Positions 17,896 through 24,881 of a stretch of DNA of 64,000 nucleotides are shown one piece after another. The notes below the pieces were generated by a model that was not told the DNA's origin, did no database searches, and worked only from the letters and a program-made list of their open reading frames with translations. A program made the position numbers and the translations under genes. Source of the stretch: Spirochaetaceae bacterium (GTDB lineage: Bacteria; Myxococcota_A; UBA9160; UBA4427); assembly GCA_020632655.1 (NCBI GenBank), contig JACKFD010000005.1, forward strand, positions 124,001 through 188,000, given 5' to 3'. Every line of letters begins with the position of its first letter. Position 1 is the first letter of the stretch.

Positions 17896-18141
17896 TCAGG
17901 AGTTCGCGCCCTCGCGCAGGAGCTCGCGCAGCAGTGCGTATTCCTCGGAGCATTCAGGACACGTGGTCAGATGCTCCTCGATGCGCGCGAGCGCCTCGGT
18001 CAGCTCGGTGCCGAGCAGCGACACCTCGACGAACTCCGCCATGCCCGCGAGGCAATGGCCGCAGTCGATCTCTTCGTCTCGCGTGTCCGCGACCATCGCG
18101 AGCAGTCTCTGCACCTGGTCGGCATCGAGTCCCATCGTCAT
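17896..18141 (-). CDS. Small soluble zinc-finger anti-sigma factor
   Basis: 81-residue protein with H57-x3-C61-x2-C64 (HLTTCPEC), the anti-sigma zinc-finger (zf-HC2-type) core, and an additional CGHC at 27-30. There is no membrane segment, so it should act in the cytoplasm and could sense redox state directly through its cysteines. Its ATG overlaps the stop of the sigma factor in an ATGA arrangement (18138-18141), which is typical for sigma/anti-sigma pairs made in fixed ratio. Confidence 0.75.
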   Translation of the reverse strand: MTMGLDADQVQRLLAMVADTRDEEIDCGHCLAGMAEFVEVSLLGTELTEALARIEEHLTTCPECSEEYALLRELLREGANS

Positions 18142-18857
18142 CTTTCCTGCATGAAGGCCGCGCGAATCGCGGCCGCATCGAAGCCCGAGGCCTCGAGCCC
18201 CAGCTGGAGCTTGCGCCGGGCATCGTGTCCGAGCTTGTAGACGGCATTGCGCGAGATGCCGAGCCGCCGTCCGATCTCCTCCTGAGGCATGCCTCCGAGC
18301 TCCGCAACGATCGCCGTCCTCTGGCGCTCGCTCAGATCGGAGTCGACGAGCTCGAGGAGCCGGCGGACGATGCGATTGCGGGCGGTCGCCTCCTCGGGAT
18401 CCCGGCCCGGGTCGACCGTCGAGTGCGAAGGCCGCATCCCATCGGCCGTCAGGTCGTCCAGCGACACGTCCTTCCAACGCTTCCGGCGTAGCTCGGTCAT
18501 CGCGATGCGGGCGGCGATCGTAGTCGTCCAGGTCGTGAACCGACTGCGCCCCTCGAAGTCGCCCAACCGATCGAGGACCCGGATCAGCGTGTCCTGCACG
18601 ACGTCTTCGATCAGCTCGAGGGGAAGCCCACCGCGCCGGTCGAGACAGCCGGGCAGGGCCCGAAGCAGGTAGGCCCGCAGGTCGGCCAGGGCCGCCGTCT
18701 GCTCGGCTCCTCTCGAACGGAGATCGGCGATCCACTCGTCGTTCGTGCGGGGCGCTCGCTTCACGGACGGAGCATACGCCCTCGCAGCCCCGTTCTTCCG
18801 GGGGACCGCCGACGAAACGCGCTCGGTGCCTTCTTCGTGCGGGACTTGGACCTTCAC
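18138..18857 (-). CDS. ECF-type RNA polymerase sigma factor
   Basis: Up to 239 residues. Region 2 is in LIEDVVQDTLIRVLDRLGDFEGRS (about 82-105) and TTIAARIAMTELRRKR; region 4 has the helix-turn-helix MPQEEIGRRLGISRNAVYKLGHDARRKL (split here as MPQEEIGRRL and SRNAVYKLGH). The true start may be downstream of 18857 because the first 30 residues look unstructured. It is coupled by ATGA to the small anti-sigma factor and is followed by cytochrome P460, giving a likely autoregulated stress operon (redox or nitrogen-oxide stress by inference). Confidence 0.8.
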   Translation of the reverse strand: MKVQVPHEEGTERVSSAVPRKNGAARAYAPSVKRAPRTNDEWIADLRSRGAEQTAALADLRAYLLRALPGCLDRRGGLPLELIEDVVQDTLIRVLDRLGDFEGRSRFTTWTTTIAARIAMTELRRKRWKDVSLDDLTADGMRPSHSTVDPGRDPEEATARNRIVRRLLELVDSDLSERQRTAIVAELGGMPQEEIGRRLGISRNAVYKLGHDARRKLQLGLEASGFDAAAIRAAFMQER

Positions 18858-18988
18858 GCTCCTTCGATGCGCCGACGGTGGGATTCCTTACGTCCCGACC
18901 GCAAGGCAGGATGCAAGGAAGGTCCCGAGGGTCCGCGGCGTCTCACGCGGGCAGGGGCGATGCCGCCCCCGGAAGAGGAGACCCGTCC

Positions 18989-19453
18989 ATGTACCGATTG
19001 CCCACTCTCTCGGCCTTCCTCGTGGTCCTCGCGACCGCGACCTTCTCGGCCCTGGCCGCCTCCGCGGCGGATCCGAGCCACAGCACGCCCGGCGTCCAGG
19101 GCTACGACCTCGTGTCCTACCACGTCGACGGCGAGCCGACCCGTGGCAATGGCCACCACGTCTCCGTCCACGACGGCGTGACCTACCTCTTCGCGAACGA
19201 GGGGAATCGGAAGGCCTTCGAGCGGGATCCCGGTCGCTACCTGCCGGCCTACGGCGGCTACTGCGCCTACGGCGTCTCGGTCGGGAAGAAGTTCGTCGGG
19301 GATCCCGACGTCTGGAAGATCGTCGACGGCCGCCTCTACCTGAATCTCGATCGCGAGATCCAGAAGACGTGGCTGGGCGACGTGCCGGGATACATCCGCA
19401 AGGCCGAGCGCAACTGGCAGGCCATTCGCGACGCGGATCCGGCGTCGCTCTGA
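18989..19453 (+). CDS. Exported YHS-domain protein
   Basis: 154-residue protein with signal peptide (about 5-27, LSAFLVVLATATFSALAAS). The YHS core is VQGYDLVSYHVDGEPTRG through YLFANEGNRKAFERDPG and YGGYCAYGVSVG, with a single cysteine in GGYCAYG. YHS domains are small metal-associated modules, often next to copper or mercury genes; none is nearby here. Ribosome binding site GGAAGAGGAG (18971-18980). It is divergent from the sigma factor operon and may share its control region. Confidence 0.8.
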   Translation: MYRLPTLSAFLVVLATATFSALAASAADPSHSTPGVQGYDLVSYHVDGEPTRGNGHHVSVHDGVTYLFANEGNRKAFERDPGRYLPAYGGYCAYGVSVGKKFVGDPDVWKIVDGRLYLNLDREIQKTWLGDVPGYIRKAERNWQAIRDADPASL

Positions 19454-19519
19454 TCGAACGAGGCGGGGCGCCATCCGCCCCGCCTCGTGCCCTTCCACGC
19501 TCGTTCGAGGAGGCTCTCC

Positions 19520-19900
19520 ATGCCGATCATCGCCCCGCGCTTCCACGGGCTGCTCGACTACGCCGTCGCGCTCACGCTCGTGACGGCCCCCATCGCGCTC
19601 GACTTCGGGTCCATCTCCCTCGCCGCCTTCGTGATCCCGCTCGTCGCGGGACTCGGGCTCGCGGGCTACAGCCTCGTGACCGACTACTCGGCCGGAGTCC
19701 GGCGACTCCTTCCCTGGCGGGCTCATCTGGCCCTCGACGCGATCGCGGGGGTCTTCCTCGTGACGGCGCCCTTCGCCTTCGCCTTCGGCGGTCTGCCGCG
19801 CGGCTTCCTGATCGCCGTCGGCGTGGCCGACCTGCTCGTCGTAGCACTCAGCGACCGGATGGCCGAGTCGACCGGCTCCGACCTCGTCGGCGAACGCTAG
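19520..19900 (+). CDS. Small four-helix integral membrane protein
   Basis: 126-residue hydrophobic protein with four predicted helices (about 10-27, 32-52, 66-87, 92-110). The opening RFHGLLDYAVALTLVTAPI resembles SPW-type small membrane proteins. No catalytic residues are evident. Start supported by CGAGGAGGCT. It is 66 bp after the YHS gene and probably cotranscribed. Its stop overlaps the stop of the convergent SDR gene. Confidence 0.65.
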   Translation: MPIIAPRFHGLLDYAVALTLVTAPIALDFGSISLAAFVIPLVAGLGLAGYSLVTDYSAGVRRLLPWRAHLALDAIAGVFLVTAPFAFAFGGLPRGFLIAVGVADLLVVALSDRMAESTGSDLVGER

Positions 19901-20697
19901 GTCGGTCTGCTCGCGCCGAGCAACACGCCGCCGTCGACGACCCAAGTGCTGCCGGTCACGAAGGAGGCCGCCGCGCTCGCGAGGAAGTGGATGACCCGCG
20001 CGACCTCGTCCGGCTCGCCGAAGCGACCCAGCGGTACCTGATCCAGGGTGCGCCCCGGCGGCCGCGAAGCACCGGCTGCGGGGGCGTCGCGGAGGGCGGC
20101 CGCGATCCGCTCCGTCCGGATCGGTCCAGGCGCGACCGCGTTCACGCGCACGCCCGCCGCCGCGAGCTCTCCGGCGAGCACCTCGGTCAGGGCCACGATC
20201 CCGGCCTTGGAGGCCGCGTAGGCCGCCTTGCCGGCGCTCGGTCGGAAGGCCTGGACCGAGGCGACGTTCACGATCGCTGCGCGATCGCTTCGGGTCAGCA
20301 GAGGCAGGAAGGCCTGGGAGATCCGCATCGTTCCCTTCAGGTTCACGTCGAGGAGCCGGTCCCAATGCGCTTCGGAGACGTCGCCCGCCGCCGAGGAGGG
20401 GTAGAGGCCCGCGCAGTTCACGAGGACGTCGACGCAGGCGGATCGGGTGCGCGTCTCGCGCACGAGGTCCTCCGCCGCACGCCACTCGGCGACGTCGATC
20501 CGTACGACGTGAGCGCGCGACGGGTCCCGCATCCTGCGCACCGTCTCCGCCGCGTCGTCGTCGTGAAGGTCCGCGAGCACGACGTTCGCGCCGCTCGCGG
20601 CCAGCCGCAGCGCCGTCGCGCGTCCGATGCCCGACCCGGCCCCGGTCACGACCGCGGTCCGACCTTCCATCGACAGCAGCTCGGCGTAGTCGATCAT
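19897..20697 (-). CDS. Short-chain dehydrogenase/reductase
   Basis: 266-residue classical SDR. Cofactor loop TGAGSGIG (18-25), NCAG after strand 4, catalytic Ser in NVASVQAF and YAASK as the Tyr/Lys pair; Asp in LADLHDDD suggests NAD(H) over NADP(H). C-terminal ASAAASFVTGSTWVVDGG is the usual SDR end. It is 2 bp downstream of the LLM oxidoreductase on the same strand, so the two form an operon. Substrate unknown, probably a secondary alcohol or ketone in acyl or terpenoid metabolism. Confidence 0.85.
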   Translation of the reverse strand: MIDYAELLSMEGRTAVVTGAGSGIGRATALRLAASGANVVLADLHDDDAAETVRRMRDPSRAHVVRIDVAEWRAAEDLVRETRTRSACVDVLVNCAGLYPSSAAGDVSEAHWDRLLDVNLKGTMRISQAFLPLLTRSDRAAIVNVASVQAFRPSAGKAAYAASKAGIVALTEVLAGELAAAGVRVNAVAPGPIRTERIAAALRDAPAAGASRPPGRTLDQVPLGRFGEPDEVARVIHFLASAAASFVTGSTWVVDGGVLLGASRPT

Positions 20698-20699
20698 CG

Positions 20700-21596
20700 T
20701 CAGAGCTTCGCGAGGATCTCGTCCTGGTAGCGTCGGATGAAGTCGCGCTGCTTGCCGATGTCGGTCGTCTGGCTCTCGACGTTGCTCGTGATGACCCGGT
20801 CGGCGCCCGCGTCGGTATACGAGCGCACGAAGTCGAGATCGAAGCCCTTCGTGAAGTCGTAGCTGGCGGGCCAGATCGTGAGCTCGATCCGAGACGCGTC
20901 ACGACCAGCCTCGGCCGCAGCGCGTCCGATCGTCTCGACGCCCTTCGCGAAGTCGTCGGGCGAGATGACGTAGGGGTACCAGCCATCGCCGAGTCGCCCC
21001 GCGCGTCGGGCGGCGTGCTCCGAGCTGCCACCGATCAGGATCGGGACGCTCCGACCGTTCGCGGGCCGCGCGTCCATGTGCACGTTCTCGAAGCGCACGT
21101 GCCGTCCGTGATAGGTCGCGACGTCGTCCCGCCAGAGAACGCGCATTGCCTCGATCGTCTCGTCGAGGCGGCGGCCGCGATCGCGGTAGGGCACACCGAT
21201 CGCCTCGTACTCCTCCTTCTGCCATCCGATCCCGACGCCGAGCCGCACGCGCCCACCGGAGAGGGCGTCGAGGGTCGCGACGCGCTTCGCGAGGATCGCA
21301 GCGGAGTGCTGGGAGGCGATCACGACGGCGGTGCCCAGGTTGATCTTCTCCGTCCGGGCGGCGGCGAAGGCATGCCACTCGAGGGGATCGGGCATGAGCG
21401 TGTCGGGACCCGTCGGAGCCCGGCCGTCGTCCGAATAGGGGTAGAGGGGCTCGTAGCTCGTCGCCATGATCACGTGCTCGACGGTCCAGACGGACTCGAC
21501 GCCGACCTCCTCGAGCATCTCGACGAAGGGGATGACGTAGCGGCGATCGTCGGTCAGGCCCTTCGTCATGGGCGGGATGTAGCCGAGCTTCTTCAT
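20700..21596 (-). CDS. LLM-class F420-dependent oxidoreductase
   Basis: 298-residue luciferase-like monooxygenase fold. The family pattern is clear: EHVIMATSYEPLYPYSDDG, then INLGTAVVIASQHSAAILAKR and LSGGRVRLGVGIGWQKEEY. This subgroup is usually assigned to coenzyme F420-dependent enzymes, but FMN cannot be excluded. Start at 21596 is supported by GGAAGGACCC upstream; the frame stays open upstream but the translation there is shadow. The SDR follows 2 bp after the stop. Confidence 0.85.
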   Translation of the reverse strand: MKKLGYIPPMTKGLTDDRRYVIPFVEMLEEVGVESVWTVEHVIMATSYEPLYPYSDDGRAPTGPDTLMPDPLEWHAFAAARTEKINLGTAVVIASQHSAAILAKRVATLDALSGGRVRLGVGIGWQKEEYEAIGVPYRDRGRRLDETIEAMRVLWRDDVATYHGRHVRFENVHMDARPANGRSVPILIGGSSEHAARRAGRLGDGWYPYVISPDDFAKGVETIGRAAAEAGRDASRIELTIWPASYDFTKGFDLDFVRSYTDAGADRVITSNVESQTTDIGKQRDFIRRYQDEILAKL

Positions 21597-21676
21597 GGGT
21601 CCTTCCTTCCGCGGCGGTCTGCGTGCCGCGTGCGATGCGGCGGGTCGACGAACGTAGCCCGGGCCCGGCAGGAGCG

Positions 21677-22678
21677 TCAGCGCTCGGCCGGGCCGGCCCG
21701 CGCGTGCACTGCGCCCCCTCGCCCGTCGGCGCGCCCGCCGCGCTCGGACACCCGCCGCAGGCGGCCCAGGTAGCAGAGGCCGATCGCGCATCGCATCCCC
21801 ATCAGGACGATCGGGAACGCGAACCCGAAGGCGAGGATCGCCGGCGCCGACGTCGCCCCGGGGCCGATGCCGCCGAAGAGATGGAGCATGGCGCCCTGCT
21901 GCGTGCCGAGGCCGGCGGGCGTGAGGGGCAGGCTCCCGACCATCTGCACGATGGGCGTCGCGGCGAGCGAGCGGGCGAGGGTGACGTCGACGCCGAAGGC
22001 ACGCAGGCCGACGAGGTAGGCGACGACGAAGACGAGGTGATAGGCGGTCTTGAGGGCGAAGAGTCGGGCGAGGTCGGCGCGCGAGAGGCGGCGATGGGCG
22101 CGATGGACCGCACTCCGCCGGAGGCGCTCGAGGACGGGGAGGGCCGGTCGATCGGAGCGGACGACGATCAGGTAGGCGACGGAGGCGACGGCAACGACCA
22201 TGCCGACGCCGCGCAGGGACACGAGCGCCTCGCTCGTCGGGAGGAGCCAGGAGCCGCCGGTCGCGAGCAAGGCCAGGATCAGGGCGTCGAGGGTCTGCAC
22301 GAGCAACAGCCCGCTCGTCGCATCGAGGATCGGCAGGCCCTTCGTCCGCCGGAGGCGGGCGACGATCGCGGCCTTGCCGGCGTGCCAATGGATCGGGGTC
22401 GCCAGGTAGCTGAGACCGCGCAGCGCTCGCGCCTCGGCCCAGCCGAGCGGCGTGAACGCGCGAGAGAAGAGCTGGGCGAGGGTCGCGGAGTCGAGCGCGA
22501 ACCAGACGAGGGAGGCCACCGCCGCGCCCGGCAGGAAGACGCCGAGCCGGGCGCCATGAAGCGCCCGGCCCATCGCCTCGAAGGGCACCTGCCAGAGCAG
22601 CAGGCCGATCAGCCCGGCTGCGAGCAGCCACGGGAGCAGGCCCCGGAGCGTCGAGGCAGCGCGGACGCGAGGCGCCAT
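21677..22678 (-). CDS. Lysylphosphatidylglycerol synthase-type transmembrane protein (UPF0104-like)
   Basis: 333-residue membrane protein with about eight hydrophobic helices and the flippase-like LPG synthase TM architecture: helix 1 GLLPWLLAAGLIGLLLW, central ATPIVQMVGSLPLTPAGLGT (the conserved PxxxGGxG-like loop) and a basic tail. Only the membrane part is present; there is no aminoacyltransferase domain, so lipid translocation or polyisoprenoid-lipid handling is more likely than lipid aminoacylation. It ends 81 bp ahead of the LLM gene. Confidence 0.8.
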   Translation of the reverse strand: MAPRVRAASTLRGLLPWLLAAGLIGLLLWQVPFEAMGRALHGARLGVFLPGAAVASLVWFALDSATLAQLFSRAFTPLGWAEARALRGLSYLATPIHWHAGKAAIVARLRRTKGLPILDATSGLLLVQTLDALILALLATGGSWLLPTSEALVSLRGVGMVVAVASVAYLIVVRSDRPALPVLERLRRSAVHRAHRRLSRADLARLFALKTAYHLVFVVAYLVGLRAFGVDVTLARSLAATPIVQMVGSLPLTPAGLGTQQGAMLHLFGGIGPGATSAPAILAFGFAFPIVLMGMRCAIGLCYLGRLRRVSERGGRADGRGGAVHARAGPAER

Positions 22679-22717
22679 GCGGGCAGCATGGCACGCCTCG
22701 CGATCCCGGGCGAGTGA

Positions 22718-23137
22718 TCAGCGCTTGCGGCGCGGGGCCTTGCGCGACGACGGCTTGCCGAGGCCGACCTTCGCGAGCAGGCGCTCCGAGTCCTTCCGGA
22801 ACTGCTGCTCGAGCTCGTGCCAGCGCTTCTCGCCCTCGGCGCGGGCGCGGTCGAATTGCTTCTCGAGGTCGCGGATCTTCGTGCGGAGCTCGCGGACGAC
22901 GCTCCGGAACTGCTTCGGCACCTGCTTCTCGAGGTCACGCAGGTTTTCGTCGATCGCCTTGCGGGTCCGGTTGCCGAGCGACGCCGACGTGCGTCGCGTC
23001 GCCTTCTTCTTCGCGGCCGTCTTGCGCGTGGACTTCTTGCGGGCCGGGGTCCTGGCCTTCCGCTTCGACCCCGTGGCCTTGCTCGCCGCCCCCTTGCGTG
23101 CGGCGCTCTTCTTGCGCGTCGTCTTGCGTGCAGCCAT
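22718..23137 (-). CDS. Histone H1-like lysine/alanine-rich DNA-binding protein
   Basis: 139-residue basic protein in two parts. Residues 1-50 are almost entirely Lys, Arg, Ala and Ser/Thr (ARKTTRKKSAARKG, ARKKSTRKTAAKKK), like the C-terminal tails of histone H1 and bacterial AlgP/Hc1 proteins. Residues 55-120 form a long charged helix, probably a coiled coil (IDENLRDLEKQ, KIRDLEKQFDRARAEGEK). The C-terminus is again basic. Start at 23137 has GAGGAGGTACGC in front. Likely role: nucleoid binding or compaction, not tested. Confidence 0.7.
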   Translation of the reverse strand: MAARKTTRKKSAARKGAASKATGSKRKARTPARKKSTRKTAAKKKATRRTSASLGNRTRKAIDENLRDLEKQVPKQFRSVVRELRTKIRDLEKQFDRARAEGEKRWHELEQQFRKDSERLLAKVGLGKPSSRKAPRRKR

Positions 23138-23379
23138 GCGTACCTCCTCGCCGGGACGGAGGGTGCGTGCGGGAGTCGACACGCGATCCGGATCCGCCGG
23201 TCGTCGACGCAATGTCCGCCGTCGTCCGCCCGGCCGCAAGGCTTCCTTTCCCTACGCTCGCGATCGGTGGGGGCTTCACGGGCTGTCGGTTCCCGTCGAC
23301 GCGTGTCGATCGGGCCGCCTTCGGGCATGCCGCGGCACGCCGTCGCGGACGTGTCTCGCGGTCCGCGACGGGCGAGGCA

Positions 23380-24249
23380 TCAAGGATCGAGCTTGAGGAC
23401 CCGGCGTGCGTTCTCGTAGAGGAATTTCGGCCAGACATGGTCGCGAAACGGCACGTTCCGCATCTCGGTCATGATGCGCTCGAGCGAGAGACCCATCGGG
23501 AAATACCCCGCGTAGAGGATCTTGTCCGCACCCCGCGTGTTCGCGTAGTCGACGATCTTCTTCGGGTAGTGCTTGGGCGCAAAGGCGCTCGTGCAGTAGT
23601 GCAGACCCGGCCACTTGAGCATCAGCTTGACCGCCAGGTCCTCCCAGGGCTCGCAGCCGTGATAGGTCACGAGCCGGAGCTCCGGGAAGTCGTAACAGAT
23701 GCGGTCGAGGCGCTCGACCTTCTGCGGATCCATCGGGACGCGGGGCCCCGGCACGCCCATGTTGAGCCCGACCGCGATGTCGAGCTCGCAGCACTTCGCG
23801 TAGAGCGGGTACATCTGCGCCCCGTCGACGGGGATCTGCGGGACGTTGCCGGCCGGGAAGGTGCTCGCCATGCGCACGTCGAGCTCGGCCTTGGCCTTCT
23901 CGATCGTGCGGAGCGCGCCCATGATGTCGTTGGGGTCGACGTGTACGTTGCCGACGAAGCGCTCGGGATGCTTGCGGATCGCATCGTCTGCGGCGCCGCG
24001 TCCGACGCCGATCAGGGCCGTACGGATCCCCCAGCGATCCATCTCCTCGAGCGTGACCTCGACCGGGTCGCGTCCCTCGCCCCAGCCGTGGGGCACGCCC
24101 TTGAACATGTACTCGGCCGGGAACTTGAAGTTCTCGCGGGACTCGCCGTCCTTGGCGGCCTGGCGGAGGTTGCCGTAGGTCGCCTCGAGGTCGAGGATCG
24201 GCAGGCTGAGCATGAGGTCGATGATCGGCGCGTCGTCGGGCATTCCCAT
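23380..24249 (-). CDS. Amidohydrolase 2 family protein
   Basis: About 289 residues, starting MGMPDDAPIIDLMLSL; an ATG six codons further upstream (24267) is also possible, neither having a clear ribosome binding site. TIM-barrel amidohydrolase-related protein with VGNVHVDPND, IAVGLNMGVPGPR and LVTYHGCEPWEDLA. The N-terminal HxH or DxH metal motif is weak (IDLMLSLPI), unlike the homologue at 8552, so metal binding may be altered. It faces the cupin operon across a 172-bp divergent control region that holds a strong palindrome. Confidence 0.75.
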   Translation of the reverse strand: MGMPDDAPIIDLMLSLPILDLEATYGNLRQAAKDGESRENFKFPAEYMFKGVPHGWGEGRDPVEVTLEEMDRWGIRTALIGVGRGAADDAIRKHPERFVGNVHVDPNDIMGALRTIEKAKAELDVRMASTFPAGNVPQIPVDGAQMYPLYAKCCELDIAVGLNMGVPGPRVPMDPQKVERLDRICYDFPELRLVTYHGCEPWEDLAVKLMLKWPGLHYCTSAFAPKHYPKKIVDYANTRGADKILYAGYFPMGLSLERIMTEMRNVPFRDHVWPKFLYENARRVLKLDP

Positions 24250-24325
24250 GACGCGCGACGGTATCACAGCGGCCCGGGGCGCGAGGGGGCCGGCCGCGAG
24301 GCTCGCATGGACCCCGAAACGCGGA

Positions 24326-24355
24326 TTGCTCCGCGAAATTCGCGGGTGATAGAAT
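24326..24355 (+). promoter_or_regulatory. Promoter with palindromic operator for the cupin/CoA-transferase operon
   Basis: TTGCTC (24326-24331), an 18-bp spacer, and TAGAAT (24350-24355) form a plausible sigma-70-type promoter. The spacer holds CCGCGAAATTCGCGG (24331-24345), a perfect 7-bp inverted repeat around one base, as expected for a dimeric TetR- or GntR-type repressor. A second stem, GCGGA-TTGC-TCCGC (24321-24334), overlaps it. The promoter faces the cupin gene 67 bp downstream and is shared with the divergent amidohydrolase. Confidence 0.55.
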
Positions 24356-24421
24356 GACCGACCTCACGGCACGGATGCGTGAGGCCGGACGGCGCGAGGC
24401 AGCGAGAGGAGGACGCGGGAC

Positions 24422-24847
24422 ATGGAGATCGAGGGCTTCGGCAGCCTGATCCACACGGCGGACCTGAAGTGGATCGAGACGCCCGGTGGCAACTCGCTCA
24501 AGGTGCTGCGGGTCTCCGAAGAGACGGGATCCTGGACGGCGCTCTTCCGGGCCGCGAAGGGCACGACGAATCCGCCGCACATCCATCTCGGGCCCGCCGA
24601 CTTCTACGTGCTCTCGGGCGTCATGGAATATCGTGGCGGCTGCTCGCGGGCGGGCGACTGGATCTACGAGCCGAACGGCGCCGAGCACGAGGCGACGCAT
24701 CATCCCGAGGAGACGCTCTACCTCGCGAACGTGCATGGCGCGATCGCGTTCTACGGCGAGGCACCTGCGCCCGGCGCGGCGCGGCCGATCGTCGGGCTCT
24801 CGGACTGGCGCGCGATGAAGGCGCTGCAGGGCGCCCAGCAGGGCTGA
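24422..24847 (+). CDS. Cupin-domain protein
   Basis: 141-residue single-domain cupin. Metal-binding positions are in PPHIHLGPADFYVLSG (HxH near 54-56, with a following Asp/Glu) and the later GAEHEATHHPEETL. It resembles ChrR-like and 2,4-dihydroxyacetophenone dioxygenase-like cupins, but whether it is an oxygenase, isomerase or sensor is not visible. Start behind GAGAGGAGGACGC. First gene of an operon with the double CoA transferase (35 bp) and the SDR. Confidence 0.75.
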   Translation: MEIEGFGSLIHTADLKWIETPGGNSLKVLRVSEETGSWTALFRAAKGTTNPPHIHLGPADFYVLSGVMEYRGGCSRAGDWIYEPNGAEHEATHHPEETLYLANVHGAIAFYGEAPAPGAARPIVGLSDWRAMKALQGAQQG

Positions 24848-24881
24848 GTCGCCGGGAGAGGAGAGCTTGGGCGAGGCTTCC

